A DNA stretch of 64,000 nt from Sphingomonas sp. Ag1 (GTDB lineage Bacteria; Pseudomonadota; Alphaproteobacteria; Sphingomonadales; Sphingomonadaceae), in NCBI RefSeq assembly GCF_000980895.1, contig NZ_LAZX01000094.1, positions 1,116,001-1,180,000 on the forward strand, given 5' to 3'. The notes beneath the pieces are model-generated. The model saw only the letters and a list, made by a program, of their open reading frames with translations, made no database searches and was not told the DNA's origin. This document shows, piece after piece, positions 42,505 to 52,074 of this stretch (positions within the stretch are counted from its first letter, which is position 1; the number at the start of each line of letters is the position of its first letter). The position numbers and the translations under genes are program-made.

Positions 42505-44411
42505 ATCTCGATCTGGCTGCCCAGCTCGACCACGCGGTTGGTCGGCAGGCGGAAGAATTCCATCGCGCTTTCGGCGTTGCGCAGCATCCAGGCGAACAGC
42601 TTCTCCCGCCAGATCGCCATGCCCGGCCGGGCGGAGGGCAGCAGCGTCTGGCGCGACAGGAAGAAGCTGGTCTCCATCATGCGGAACTCGCCACCGCATT
42701 CGTCAAACGATTTGAGCGCCGCAGGGATGTCCGGCGATTCCATGAAGCCGTAGCGTAGGATCACGCGGTGGAACCCCTCGCCCAGCGCCTTGTGCTCGAA
42801 CCGCCACTCTTCGGCGACATAGGGCATGTCGCTGACCTTCACCGTCAGCAGGATCACGCGCTCGTGCAGCACGCGATTGTGCTTGAGGTTGTGGAGCAAT
42901 GCGTGCGGCACGCCCTCGGGGGTGGAGGTCATGAACACCGCCGTCCCCGGCACCCGCGTCGCGCTGCCCGCGGCGGAGCCGATGAACACCTTGATCGGCA
43001 TCGCCCCCTCGCGCATCCGTTCCAGCATCAGCTTGCGGCCCGTGGCCCAGGTGGTCAGCAGCACGAAGACGATGATCGCCACCAGCAGCGGGAACCAGCC
43101 GCCGTCGGGCACCTTCGTGAGGTTGGATGAGAAATACAGCCCGTCGATGCACAGGAACACCGCGACGAACGGCACCACCGCCCACAAGGGCCAATGCCAG
43201 ACGCGCTGGATCAGCACCGCGACCATGCAGGTGGAAATGAACATCGTCCCCGTCACCGCGATGCCATAGGCCGCCGCAAGGTTGGACGATTCGCGAAAGC
43301 CCAGGATCAGCAGCAGCACCATTGTCAGCAGCGCCCAGTTGATCGACGGGATGTAGATCTGCCCCGCGGCCGACGCGCTGGTATGTTCGATCCGGATGCG
43401 CGGCATCAGGCCCAATTGCACCGCCTGCTGCACCACCGAATAGGCGCCGGTGATCACCGCCTGGCTGGCGATGACGGTCGCCATGGTGGCCAGGATCACC
43501 AGCGGCAGGCGCCATTGCTCGGGCGCCATCAGGAAGAACGGGTTTTTCGCCGCCGTTGGGTCGCTCAGCATCAGCGCGCCCTGCCCCAGGTAATTGAGCA
43601 TCAGCGCCGGGAACACGAACCACAGCCAGGCATAAGCGATCGGCTTGCGCCCGAAATGCCCCATATCGGCGTAGAGCGCCTCGGCGCCGGTCACCGCCAG
43701 CACGACCGAGCCGAGCGCCAGGAACGCCAGCATCCCGTCGGCCGCGGCGAAACGGAACGCCCAGCGCGGATCAAGCGCCAGCAGGATCTCCGGCTGCGCC
43801 ACCACATGGTACAGGCCAAGTGCGCTAAGCGTGACGAAGTAGATCGTCATGATCGGCCCGAACAGCCGCCCCACCCGCGCGGTGCCGACCGATTGCAGGT
43901 AGAACAGCCCGATCAGGATCGTGACCGAAATCGGGATGACGAAGCTGTCGAACCGCTGCTCGACCGTCGCCAGTCCCTCCACCGCCGATAGCACCGAGAT
44001 CGCCGGCGTGATCATGCAGTCGCCAAAGAACAGTGCGGTGGCGAGCACGCCCAGCACGACCAGCCCCGGCTCCCACCGTTTGCCCGCCCCGCTGCGCCGC
44101 TGGATCAGCGCCAGCAGCGCCAGGCTTCCGCCCTCGCCATTGTTGTCCGCGCGCAGGATGGTCATCACATATTTGCACGTGACGATCAGCACCAGCGACC
44201 AGAAGACGAGGCTCACCACGCCAAAGATATGCAGTTGGTCGACGGCGAGCGGATGGTGCCCGACGAACACCTCCTTCATCGCATACAGCGGGCTCGTCCC
44301 GATATCGCCATAGACGACACCGATCGCGCCCAGCGCCAGCTTGCGCAGCGAATCGCTGTGATGATGGCCATGCGCTTGGGGCACAGCTGCGCCGGCGGCC
44401 GGGCTCATCAA
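42501..44411 (-). CDS. kup: Potassium transporter Kup
   Basis: A 636-residue membrane protein of the KUP/HAK/KT family with about twelve helices. [20 protein letters not shown] near residues 26-45 is the signature, with [34 protein letters not shown] and the ETSFFLSR-type C-terminal cytoplasmic domain. It takes up K+ with protons. The 5' gap to the DUF3072 gene holds inverted repeats. Confidence 0.95.
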   Translation of the reverse strand: MMSPAAGAAVPQAHGHHHSDSLRKLALGAIGVVYGDIGTSPLYAMKEVFVGHHPLAVDQLHIFGVVSLVFWSLVLIVTCKYVMTILRADNNGEGGSLALLALIQRRSGAGKRWEPGLVVLGVLATALFFGDCMITPAISVLSAVEGLATVEQRFDSFVIPISVTILIGLFYLQSVGTARVGRLFGPIMTIYFVTLSALGLYHVVAQPEILLALDPRWAFRFAAADGMLAFLALGSVVLAVTGAEALYADMGHFGRKPIAYAWLWFVFPALMLNYLGQGALMLSDPTAAKNPFFLMAPEQWRLPLVILATMATVIASQAVITGAYSVVQQAVQLGLMPRIRIEHTSASAAGQIYIPSINWALLTMVLLLILGFRESSNLAAAYGIAVTGTMFISTCMVAVLIQRVWHWPLWAVVPFVAVFLCIDGLYFSSNLTKVPDGGWFPLLVAIIVFVLLTTWATGRKLMLERMREGAMPIKVFIGSAAGSATRVPGTAVFMTSTPEGVPHALLHNLKHNRVLHERVILLTVKVSDMPYVAEEWRFEHKALGEGFHRVILRYGFMESPDIPAALKSFDECGGEFRMMETSFFLSRQTLLPSARPGMAIWREKLFAWMLRNAESAMEFFRLPTNRVVELGSQIEI

Positions 44412-44485
44412 AGCGCCGCTGACGCCAGGTTCAAGGGGAAGAAAGCCACCGTCATCCTGTCAAAGCCTCGGCGCGCCTAGCACTT

Positions 44486-44509
44486 GTTCCCATCCGCGCA
44501 AGCGGGAAC
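44486..44509. repeat. Inverted repeat in the kup/DUF3072 gap
   Basis: GTTCCC (44486-44491) and GGGAAC (44504-44509) flank CCGC/GCGG inner arms. AGGAG/CTCCT at 44523-44538 is a second small inverted repeat before the DUF3072 ribosome site. They could be an operator or an mRNA leader fold. Confidence 0.4.
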
Positions 44510-44553
44510 GTTACAAGAACATAGGAGTTGCTGCTCCTGAAAGGAAGAGTTTC

Positions 44554-44769
44554 ATGAGCGACTCGAACCCAAAGAGCGAACCCTTTTCAAACGCGGAAAA
44601 GGATCCCGACGACTGGACGACCGGCGACGAGCCGATGACCGGCGCGCAGGCAAGTTACTTGAAGACGTTGAGCGAGGAAGCCGGCGAACCGTTCGAGGAA
44701 CAACTTAGCAAGGCCGACGCCTCAAAGCGGATCGACGCGCTTCAGGAGAAAACAGGCCGCGGACGCTGA
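44554..44769 (+). CDS. DUF3072 small protein
   Basis: A 71-residue hydrophilic protein with AAGGAAGAG before the ATG. DWTTGDEPMTGAQASYLKTL and SEEAGEPFEEQLSKADASKRID match DUF3072, a short family found beside stress genes; function is unknown. It stands alone between kup and the cytochrome c maturation operon. Confidence 0.88.
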   Translation: MSDSNPKSEPFSNAEKDPDDWTTGDEPMTGAQASYLKTLSEEAGEPFEEQLSKADASKRIDALQEKTGRGR

Positions 44770-44796
44770 GGCGATTCGTCGCCGCGGGCTTGCGGA

Positions 44797-45435
44797 TCAG
44801 CGGCCCGCCTGCTCCGTCGCGGCGATGAACTGGTCCAGCACCTTGAGCTGGTTGGCGATGGTGGTGCGGTAATCCATGCCTTCGGGCGACAGGCTCACCG
44901 CGCGCGCCAGCATCCGCCGCGCCGCCGGCAGGTCGCCGGCGCGGACATAAGCGATCCCGGCATAATAAGGCGGCGCCGGATGCTCGGGCGCCAGTTGAAA
45001 CGCCCGCCCGAACGCCAGCTTCGCCGCCGGCGAGATCTGGTCGCCATCCAGGATCACGAGGGTGCTGCCCAGCTGGGTCCACAGGATGAAGCTGCGCGGC
45101 AACGCCCGCACCCCGCCCAGCACGACCTGCGCGGCGGCGCGCTTGTCGCCCGCGCGCAGCATCGCGTCCGACGCGACGATATAGGCGGTATCGGCGGTGT
45201 AGCGGCCCATCAGCCGCTCGCGCAGCATGATCGCCTCCGGCTCGATCGCCACCGCGTCGACTCGCGGCTTGGCCGGGGCCGCCGCCTGCCCCGGCCGTCC
45301 TTGCCAGGCATAGCCCGCCGCGCCCAGGAACAGCGCCGCTCCCGCGAACGACCACAGCAGCCGCGGCAGCCGAAGCACGACCAGCGCGGCAAAGACCAGC
45401 GCGCCGACCAGCGCCAGGCCGATGAAGCCGCTCAC
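44797..45435 (-). CDS. TPR-domain cytochrome c biogenesis protein (CcmI-like)
   Basis: A 212-residue protein with two N-terminal membrane helices (about residues 1-20 and 28-45) and a periplasmic region with tetratricopeptide-like helices (FGRAFQLAPEHPAPPYYAGIAYVRAGDLPAARRML). This is the CcmI pattern, which holds apocytochrome c for heme ligation. Its ATG overlaps the TGA of ccmE. It is shorter than full CcmI proteins. Confidence 0.75.
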   Translation of the reverse strand: MSGFIGLALVGALVFAALVVLRLPRLLWSFAGAALFLGAAGYAWQGRPGQAAAPAKPRVDAVAIEPEAIMLRERLMGRYTADTAYIVASDAMLRAGDKRAAAQVVLGGVRALPRSFILWTQLGSTLVILDGDQISPAAKLAFGRAFQLAPEHPAPPYYAGIAYVRAGDLPAARRMLARAVSLSPEGMDYRTTIANQLKVLDQFIAATEQAGR

Positions 45436-45866
45436 GGCTCCAGGCTCTTCGTCTCGTGCATCTTCCCGGCCAGTTCGGGCGGCATGTACTTTTCGTCATG
45501 CTTGGCGAGCAGGTTGGATGCGATAAACGATCCATCCGGGCGGAAACGCCCCTCCGCCACCACGCCCGATCCCTCGCGGAACAGGTTCGGCACGATCCCC
45601 GCGAACTGCACCGGTGTCGTCGCGCGGCCATCGCTGACCGTGAACAGGATCGTCACGCCGTCGGCCGCGCGCGCCACCGATCCCGCCGCCACCATGCCAC
45701 CCAGCCGCACCGCGCGGTCGGAGGCGAGCACCTCCTGCGTCACGTCGGACGGCGCATAAAAAAACGCCGCCTGGTCACGCAGCCCCGACAGCGCGAGCAG
45801 CGCCGCCAGCGTGATCGCCAGCAGCGCGGCGCCCGCCAGCCATAGTCGCTGATGCTTCGCCTTCAC
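45432..45866 (-). CDS. ccmE: Cytochrome c maturation protein CcmE (heme chaperone)
   Basis: A 144-residue periplasmic heme chaperone with an N-terminal anchor (RLWLAGAALLAITLAALLAL). LAKHDEKYMPPE near residue 122 carries the histidine that binds heme covalently and the following tyrosine. The start overlaps the ccmD stop and the stop overlaps the ccmI-like start. Confidence 0.94.
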   Translation of the reverse strand: MKAKHQRLWLAGAALLAITLAALLALSGLRDQAAFFYAPSDVTQEVLASDRAVRLGGMVAAGSVARAADGVTILFTVSDGRATTPVQFAGIVPNLFREGSGVVAEGRFRPDGSFIASNLLAKHDEKYMPPELAGKMHETKSLEP

Positions 45867-45976
45867 TTGCCGCCCTTCTCCGCCTGGCGCATCGCGCGCC
45901 AGCTGACGAGCACGATCACCGCCGTCGCGGACAGCGCGACCGCATAAGCGGCAATGACATAGGGCCAGGCGATCAT
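45863..45976 (-). CDS. ccmD: Heme exporter protein CcmD
   Basis: A 37-residue single-helix protein (MIAWPYVIAAYAVALSATAV then VLVSWRAMRQAEK), the usual size and layout of CcmD, which links CcmC to CcmE. The start overlaps the ccmC stop (ATGA), and it is too short to stand out as a gene without this context. Confidence 0.85.
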   Translation of the reverse strand: MIAWPYVIAAYAVALSATAVIVLVSWRAMRQAEKGGK

Positions 45977-46698
45977 GCGCGTGCCTTCCGGCGCATCCGC
46001 GCCTCTGCCTTTGCCACCGCCAGCAACGTGCGCATCCGCATCAGCACCACCGCGCCGAACAGGAACGAAAACCCGAACAGCATGATCGGCAGCGGCCACA
46101 GGATCGACAGGTCGATCGTCGAATGGGTGAGGCCGATGCTCGGCCCCTGGTGCAGCGTGTTCCACCACACCACCGAATAACGGATGATCGGCAGCAGGAC
46201 GGTCCCCGCCACGCCGAACAGCGCCGCGATCCGCCCGTCGCCGCCGCGCTCGCGGTCGGCCCGCGCCAGCGCGATATAGCCGAGATAGACGAAGAACAGC
46301 AGCAGCATCGACGTCAGCCGCCCGTCCCACTGCCAGTACGTGCCCCAGGTCGGCCGGCCCCAGATCGCGCCGGTCAGCAGGCAGATGGCGGCAAAGGCAG
46401 CACCCGGCAGGGCGATCGCGCGCGCCGCCACGTCAGCCAGCGGGTGGCGCCAGACGAGATAGGCGATGCTGGAAATCGCGATGCCGCTCCATCCGCCCAT
46501 GCCCAGCCAGGCCGACGGCACATGGACGTACATGATGCGGACGGTCTCGCCCTGCAGGTAATCGGGCGGCGTCTGCGTCAGCCCCGCCCAACTGCCGACC
46601 GCGATCAGCACGAGACCCAGCCACCCCAGGACGGGGGTCAGCGGGCGGGCGATCTTCAGAAAGCGCGCAGGATTGGCGAGGGCGTGAAGGGCAGGCAC
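45973..46698 (-). CDS. ccmC: Heme exporter/handling protein CcmC
   Basis: A 241-residue six-helix membrane protein. WGTYWQWDGRLTSMLLLFF contains the tryptophan-rich heme-handling motif, flanked by histidines in YVHVPSAW and STLHQ-type stretches (NTLHQGPSI). GTG 46698 with GGGAA upstream gives the usual length; the frame is open further. No ccmA or ccmB precedes it. Confidence 0.88.
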   Translation of the reverse strand: MPALHALANPARFLKIARPLTPVLGWLGLVLIAVGSWAGLTQTPPDYLQGETVRIMYVHVPSAWLGMGGWSGIAISSIAYLVWRHPLADVAARAIALPGAAFAAICLLTGAIWGRPTWGTYWQWDGRLTSMLLLFFVYLGYIALARADRERGGDGRIAALFGVAGTVLLPIIRYSVVWWNTLHQGPSIGLTHSTIDLSILWPLPIMLFGFSFLFGAVVLMRMRTLLAVAKAEARMRRKARA

Positions 46699-46855
46699 GA
46701 TGGGCTTCCCATATGGGGAAATTGGCGGCGCGTCATCTGCTTGAACGCATCGGCCCGGCGCGCTGATCGCCCCGGGGCCGGCCTGGCGGGCGTCGCGATA
46801 CACGCCGGCGCCCGGAAAGCGGCGGAGGCAGCCAGGGCCGCCTCCACCCGTTACC

Positions 46856-47905
46856 TCAGGCGCGGCCGATCAGGCGGCGCGCAATACGGTCGGCGACGTC
46901 GGCGGCGGGATCGCCGCTGCTGTCGCTCTCGTCCCACACCTCAACCAGGCGATCCGGGATGCGGGCGATGCGCGCCTTCACCTCGGCCTCGTCACCCTGC
47001 CCCAGATATTCCAGGCCGACGTTGATGATGCCGCCAGCGTTGATGACGTAATCGGGCGCAAACAGCACGCCGCGCTCATGAAGGCGGCGGCCGTCCTCAC
47101 GGGTGGCAAGCTGGTTGTTCGCACCACCGGCAACCACCTTCACCTTCAGCGCCGCGATCGATTCCTCAGTCAGCACCGCGCCCAGCGCATTGGGGCTGAC
47201 GAGGTCGACGTCCGACGCCAGGATCGATTCGGCCGATACGGCCGTCGCGCCAAGCTCAGCCGCCAGCGCCGCAGCGCGATCGGCGTTCACATCGGCCAGC
47301 GTCAGCACCGCGCCATCGGCCGCCAGCAGGCGAGCGAGGCCGCCACCGACCGATCCGACACCTTGGATCGCGACGCGCACGCCCTTCATGTCGGTTGCGC
47401 CCAGCCCGCGCTTCGCTGCGGCCTTCACGCCCAGATATACGCCAAGCGCGGTGTACGGCCCGGGGTCGCCGCCCGCCGCACCGCTCGCCACTGGCAGGCC
47501 GGACACGTAGCGCGTTTCCTCGGAGATCACCTTCATCCGGGCTTCGGACATGCCGACGTCCTCGGCGGTCACATAGCGGCCACCCAGCGATTCGGTCGCG
47601 CGGCCGAACGCGCGCAGCTGCTCCTCGGTGATCGTCGCACCCGGCTTGTCGGCCAGCACCACGCCCTTGCCGCCACCCAGCGCAAGGCCGGCCATGGCGT
47701 TCTTGAAGCTCATGCCGCGCGACAGGCGCAGCGCGTCGGTGATCGCGGCAGCGTCGGTCGCATAATGCCAGAAGCGCACGCCGCCCGCGGCCGGGCCAAG
47801 CGCCGTCGAATGCACGGCAATGACCGCGCGCAGACCCGATGCCGGGTCAGTGAACAGATGGACGCCCTCATGGTCGTCGAAATCGGGGAAGCCCCACGCG
47901 GTCAT
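46856..47905 (-). CDS. Leucine/phenylalanine dehydrogenase family amino-acid dehydrogenase
   Basis: A 349-residue Glu/Leu/Phe/Val dehydrogenase family enzyme. HSTALGPAAGGVRFWHY, MSFKNAMAGLALGGGKGVVL (substrate lysine and catalytic lysine) and VAIQGVGSVGGGLARLLA (NAD-binding Rossmann fold) are clear, with GGANNQLA further on. It interconverts an L-amino acid and its 2-oxo acid with NAD. GGAGGG precedes ATG 47905; the longer frame runs into tRNA-His and is not supported. Confidence 0.92.
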   Translation of the reverse strand: MTAWGFPDFDDHEGVHLFTDPASGLRAVIAVHSTALGPAAGGVRFWHYATDAAAITDALRLSRGMSFKNAMAGLALGGGKGVVLADKPGATITEEQLRAFGRATESLGGRYVTAEDVGMSEARMKVISEETRYVSGLPVASGAAGGDPGPYTALGVYLGVKAAAKRGLGATDMKGVRVAIQGVGSVGGGLARLLAADGAVLTLADVNADRAAALAAELGATAVSAESILASDVDLVSPNALGAVLTEESIAALKVKVVAGGANNQLATREDGRRLHERGVLFAPDYVINAGGIINVGLEYLGQGDEAEVKARIARIPDRLVEVWDESDSSGDPAADVADRIARRLIGRA

Positions 47906-47997
47906 TTCAACCCTCCGGTGGTCGTACGAATATTGTCGACCGGCGCAATAATGTTGCCACCGCCAAAAGGCGAGGATGAAATTGCAAGGAGGGGAAA

Positions 47998-48075
47998 TGG
48001 GGCGATCGACGGGACTTGAACCCGCGACCCTCGGTACCACAAACCGATGCTCTAACCAACTGAGCTACGATCGCC
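47998..48075 (-). tRNA. tRNA-His (GTG anticodon)
   Basis: On the minus strand the sequence starts GGCGATCG, with the extra G at -1 expected for histidine, and ends CGATCGC-C-CCA. Anticodon stem TCGGT/ACCGA holds loop TTGTGGT with anticodon GTG. GGTTCAAGTCC forms the T arm. Confidence 0.95.
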
Positions 48076-48174
48076 GTCAGAATGCGCGCCCCTACGGCCG
48101 GGCGCTGGCGGCGTCAAGGGACTTGGCTCGCCCCAACCTCAAAACTCCCACTCGGCGGCGTCAGCGTGGTTCGT

Positions 48175-48900
48175 TCAGAACCTGCCCTCGATCGCCAGTT
48201 CCATGCCCGTGTCGGTCTGGACGAAGCCGGCCGCCTGCAACCGCAGCGCCGCCGCCGGATCGCTCGGTTGCAGCGTCAGTTCGGCACGGTACCGCCCGTC
48301 CGGCCACAGCCTGATGGTGCTTCCTTCATTCCCGGCCGCGCTGACCAGCGGCAGCATCAACGCCCCGCCGTCACAGCGCGCATTGCCCGTCAGCGTCGCC
48401 GGCACCGGCAATTCGCCGATGTTGCCGGCAAGGGTGGCGCGAACCCGTCCCTCGGCCGATTCGCACTGGTCGCCGCTGAACCGCACACTGACCTGCTCCA
48501 GATCCAGCACCGTCACCGGAACCGGGCGAAATGCCGTTCCCACCGGCAGCGTTGCCGTGATGTCGTCCAGGGCAAAGCTGTGCCGGCTGACCGCGATCGA
48601 CCCGCTGAGCCGCGGCGCCGGCGGCACGGCGACACCATCCAGCACGACCTGCGCACGCCCCAGCAGCAACGGCAGCGGCGACACCCCGGCCGACAGGTCA
48701 CCCAGCGCGATCTGCCCGAACCGTGCCTCGCGCAAATGGCCGGACCAGATGCTGCCGCTCACCGACCGCGCGGTCAGCCCCTGCTCCGCCAGCCCGAACC
48801 AGCCAAGCGCCAGCCGCAGCGGCAGGAACACGATCAACGCCACCACGAACATGGCGAGGAACAGCGCGTTGGGTCCTGTCTTCAGCCGGATACGCCTCAT
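48175..48900 (-). CDS. gspN: Type II secretion system protein N
   Basis: A 241-residue protein with one N-terminal membrane helix (FLAMFVVALIVFLPLRLAL) and a periplasmic beta-rich region (SVSGSIWSGHLREARFG, GRAQVVLDGV). This is the GspN pattern. It is the last gene of the operon; its ATG overlaps the stop of gspM. GspN is often dispensable. Confidence 0.85.
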   Translation of the reverse strand: MRRIRLKTGPNALFLAMFVVALIVFLPLRLALGWFGLAEQGLTARSVSGSIWSGHLREARFGQIALGDLSAGVSPLPLLLGRAQVVLDGVAVPPAPRLSGSIAVSRHSFALDDITATLPVGTAFRPVPVTVLDLEQVSVRFSGDQCESAEGRVRATLAGNIGELPVPATLTGNARCDGGALMLPLVSAAGNEGSTIRLWPDGRYRAELTLQPSDPAAALRLQAAGFVQTDTGMELAIEGRF

Positions 48901-49370
48901 GCCTCGCGCCCCCTCAGCGTCATCGTCGCCGATACCGTGCCGTCGCCATTGCCGGTGATCGTGGTCGCATCGACCAGCAGCCCGTCCGCTTCCAGCGTGG
49001 CGATCCAGCCTAGCAGCGCGCCGGGCTTCGCGGTGGCGATGGCGATGCGAACGGCATTGCCGTCCGGCTCCAGCGTGGTCAGCGTAAAGCCTGCCTCGTC
49101 GGCGCGCGTGCGGATCGCATCGGGCAGCGGGCCTTCGATCGGGCTGGGCCGCGCGCGCTGAATCGCCTTCACCTGCGCCACCTCGCGCTGAACCTCGCCC
49201 AGCCGAACGACGGCAGTCGCATATCGCTCGCGGCTGGATGCCAGGCCGTCGCGCACCGGGCGGATCACGCCGGCCCACAGGATCGTCACCACCAGCAGCG
49301 CCAGCATGACCAGGATCAACCGCCGCTCGCGCAGCGACCGCCCCTGATACCAGCTCATCAGATTGCTCAT
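48897..49370 (-). CDS. gspM: Type II secretion system protein M
   Basis: A 157-residue inner-membrane protein: short cytoplasmic start, one helix (LILVMLALLVVTILWAGVI), then a periplasmic ferredoxin-like domain (FTLTTLEPDGNAVRIAIATA). It dimerises and binds GspL in the inner-membrane platform. Confidence 0.88.
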   Translation of the reverse strand: MSNLMSWYQGRSLRERRLILVMLALLVVTILWAGVIRPVRDGLASSRERYATAVVRLGEVQREVAQVKAIQRARPSPIEGPLPDAIRTRADEAGFTLTTLEPDGNAVRIAIATAKPGALLGWIATLEADGLLVDATTITGNGDGTVSATMTLRGREA

Positions 49371-49380
49371 CGCAGGGCCC

Positions 49381-50484
49381 TCATGGCAGCGCCACCGTCA
49401 CATCGCCGCGCAGGCGCTGGCCGTTCGACTCGAACGTGCTCGCGGTCACGACGAACCCGGCCTCGCGCAGCCGGGCAACGATCTGGTTGGCCTGCGCCTC
49501 CCCTTCCGCCGCGACGGTCGCGCGCAAGGTACCGTTGGGCTCGAAGGTTAGCGCCACCAATTCGGTGCCCGCGACGCCGCGCACCGCGCTCGACAGCGCC
49601 GCCGCGGTCGCGGTGAAGCCGGCGCCGGGTCCGCGCAGCCGCGCCAGCCGTTCCGCCAGCAATCGATCCGCATCGCCCTGATCCGCGCCGCGCGGCAATC
49701 CGTCACGCGCGATCGCCTCGGCCCGCGCGTCGGCGGCGTCGGCAGCGGCGGAATATTTGGCGATCCGAACCACGTCGATCGCCAGCGTGGCCAGCAGGAT
49801 CAACCCGCCCAGCACCGCCAGCCGACGCACCAGCCGCCAGTCGATCGCCCGCCGCCGACGCTTCGCAAACGGCCCCTGCCGCAGGTCCAGCTCGGGCCGG
49901 CTGACCGCCGACACGATGGCGGCATCCAGTGCATCGCGTCCCAACGATTCGGGCGAATCGTCGCCAGTGATCAGCGCGGTCAGCCGCGCTTCATCGGCAA
50001 AGCCGCTCGACGGGCCACGCACCACAGATTGGGGGCCGAATTGTGCCCGAACATATCCGCTATCGGGCCGCGGCAGCAGCATCGGTGCCGGAATAACGGC
50101 CGACGGATCGATGCCGATTCCGGCCAGCGCGTCGAGCCACGCGCGCATCCGCTCGGCCGCCACCACGCCGATCGGGCGCTCGCGCGGGTCGGTCTCGCCG
50201 CCCCCCGCTTCGGCCGCCCCCACCGCCACATGAAGCCGCTCGATCGGCGACGCACTCGCATCGCTGACCAGAATGCGCGCCGCGGCGGCGGCCTGCGCGG
50301 CGGAGCGCGCCGGGATATCCGCCCAGTGAAGCGTCACCGCATCGGCCGGCGCCACCGCGATCACCGTCCCCGCGTCTCCCTCGGGCAGCCCCTCACCGCG
50401 ATCGACGATCGCATCCCGGTCGATCCGAAGCCACTGCCACGGATCATCGGCGCCGGGCGGCAGGAAAAGCAGCGTGGCCGTCAT
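49381..50484 (-). CDS. gspL: Type II secretion system protein L
   Basis: A 367-residue protein. The cytoplasmic part (about residues 1-225) has an actin-like fold that contacts GspE, a helix near 235-255 (LAVLGGLILLATLAIDVV) crosses the membrane and the periplasmic end is ferredoxin-like. ATG 50484 overlaps the gspK stop. It links the ATPase to the pseudopilus base. Confidence 0.88.
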   Translation of the reverse strand: MTATLLFLPPGADDPWQWLRIDRDAIVDRGEGLPEGDAGTVIAVAPADAVTLHWADIPARSAAQAAAAARILVSDASASPIERLHVAVGAAEAGGGETDPRERPIGVVAAERMRAWLDALAGIGIDPSAVIPAPMLLPRPDSGYVRAQFGPQSVVRGPSSGFADEARLTALITGDDSPESLGRDALDAAIVSAVSRPELDLRQGPFAKRRRRAIDWRLVRRLAVLGGLILLATLAIDVVRIAKYSAAADAADARAEAIARDGLPRGADQGDADRLLAERLARLRGPGAGFTATAAALSSAVRGVAGTELVALTFEPNGTLRATVAAEGEAQANQIVARLREAGFVVTASTFESNGQRLRGDVTVALP

Positions 50485-51458
50485 GACAATTCCCCCCATT
50501 GCCGCGAAACAAGCCGTGCCGGCAGCCGCGTCGCGTCGATCAACGCCCGCTCCTGCAATTCGCTGTTCGCGACCGTCACGTCGACCCGCAGGTCGAACCA
50601 TTTCGTCTTCACATCGGCCTGCTGCTGCGCCGCCGGATCGGGCGTAATCCCCTGTTCGGACAAGGGCTTCCAGAAATCGGCTATCTCGCCATAGCCAGCC
50701 GCCGGACGGCGCAGCAGCAACGCGCGCGCCTGATCGACGCCCAGCGTGTCCGGCAACAGCATGGCGATCAAGGGCGCCTGCTCCGGCGTCAGCGTGTTCA
50801 CGTTCAGCCGCGATCGTTCGGCGGTGGGCAGCGTGCACAGCCACGGGCGCAGCTTGGCATAGGCCTCCGCCGTCACGCCGGCCACCGCACGCAACTCGCT
50901 GGGGTCGACCATCAGCGTGCCGCCGGTCCGGTACGGCGTCGCCAGCCCACCATAAGCGCTATCCTCCGCCCCCGCGCCAAGCGGCTGGTCATCGCTGTCG
51001 ATCCAGTCCGCTGCGGCGGCGGCAATTCCGTCGCCGCCCGGCACGTTGAGCAGCCGGGCAAGCCGCGCGAACTGAGTCACCGCGGTCGGATCGGCGACAT
51101 AAACGCCATCAAGATCGGTCACCAGGCTGTTGAGGTTGAAGCAGTTTCCCCCGTCGGTCACGCGCGCGGTGGCAACCCCGCCCGGCAGCGGGATCGTATA
51201 GGGTCGGTCGCTCCAGCCGCCTGCCAACGTGATCCGGCCGGGCTCGCGTTGCAGCATGTCGGTGATCCGCCCCGTGGCCAGCGCCTCTGCGGCAAAGGCC
51301 AGCGCGCGCGCCTGATCCAGTGCGACCGCGTTGGCGGTCAGCCGTGTCGACAGCCGCAATCGCTCCAGCGCGGTCGCCGCCATCACCGCGATGATCGCCA
51401 CCAGCAGCAGGACGGTAAGCAGCGCGGCACCGCGCTCCCCCTCACGTTTGCGGCGCAT
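50481..51458 (-). CDS. gspK: Type II secretion system minor pseudopilin K
   Basis: A 325-residue large minor pseudopilin. A short leader with GERGAALLTVLLLVAIIAVM replaces the usual GFTLxE form, as expected for GspK, which lacks the Glu5. The DGGNCFNLNSL and WIDSDDQPLGAGAEDSAY blocks are family signatures, and NVNTLTPEQAPLIAMLLP is the SAM-like insert. A GTG at 51470 is an alternative start. It tips the pseudopilus with I and J. Confidence 0.9.
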   Translation of the reverse strand: MRRKREGERGAALLTVLLLVAIIAVMAATALERLRLSTRLTANAVALDQARALAFAAEALATGRITDMLQREPGRITLAGGWSDRPYTIPLPGGVATARVTDGGNCFNLNSLVTDLDGVYVADPTAVTQFARLARLLNVPGGDGIAAAAADWIDSDDQPLGAGAEDSAYGGLATPYRTGGTLMVDPSELRAVAGVTAEAYAKLRPWLCTLPTAERSRLNVNTLTPEQAPLIAMLLPDTLGVDQARALLLRRPAAGYGEIADFWKPLSEQGITPDPAAQQQADVKTKWFDLRVDVTVANSELQERALIDATRLPARLVSRQWGELS

Positions 51459-52074
51459 CGGGTTGCTCACGCGGCCGCGGCGGCGCACCGCTCCCAACCA
51501 GGAACATCTGGCGAAACACCGTGCCGTCATCACGCTGGATCGCCAGCTCGAACGCCTGGGGCAGCGGCGCACCCGGCACGCCATCCCAGCGGTCGTTCCA
51601 GGCGCCAGCGACCCGATAACGCATCCGCACGCCCCGGACGCCGGTGATCGTCGTCGCTGCCGGCAGCGCCGGCGCGCCGTCCACCATCGGCCATGCGATC
51701 CGCTCCAGCGCGTCGCCTGCCAGCCGATAGCTGACCTTCTGCAGCGTCGATCGTGGTTGCGCGTCGATATTGCTCCAGCCGGCACGCACCAGGGTCACGC
51801 TATTCTCGTTGCCAACAAAGGCGGGAAAGCGCGTGCCCCGCTCGTCACGTGCCGGCCGGTCGATCGCCTGCGCCAGATCGGCCCCCATCAATGACGACAG
51901 GCGCGCCAGCGCCCCGACATCGTCCAGCCGCTCGACCGTCGCACCCTGCGCACGCACGCTGAACGCCAGCAGCCCGACCCCGGCGGAGGCGATCATGCCA
52001 AAGATCATCAGCGCCACCATCACCTCGACCAGGGTGAAGCCGTTGGCGCGGCGCCGGGCGGGCCGGGCGGTCAC
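51442..52074 (-). CDS. gspJ: Type II secretion system minor pseudopilin J
   Basis: A 210-residue minor pseudopilin. NGFTLVEVMVALMIFGMIAS is the prepilin-peptidase site and helix, with cleavage after Gly. GTG 52074 overlaps the gspI stop (GTGA). The C terminus overlaps the beginning of gspK by 17 bp. Confidence 0.9.
   Translation of the reverse strand: MTARPARRRANGFTLVEVMVALMIFGMIASAGVGLLAFSVRAQGATVERLDDVGALARLSSLMGADLAQAIDRPARDERGTRFPAFVGNENSVTLVRAGWSNIDAQPRSTLQKVSYRLAGDALERIAWPMVDGAPALPAATTITGVRGVRMRYRVAGAWNDRWDGVPGAPLPQAFELAIQRDDGTVFRQMFLVGSGAPPRPREQPDAPQT

Noticed and set aside
47906-48040. N-terminal extension of the leucine dehydrogenase-type protein
   Set aside because: Runs into tRNA-His; a strong ribosome site supports 47905.
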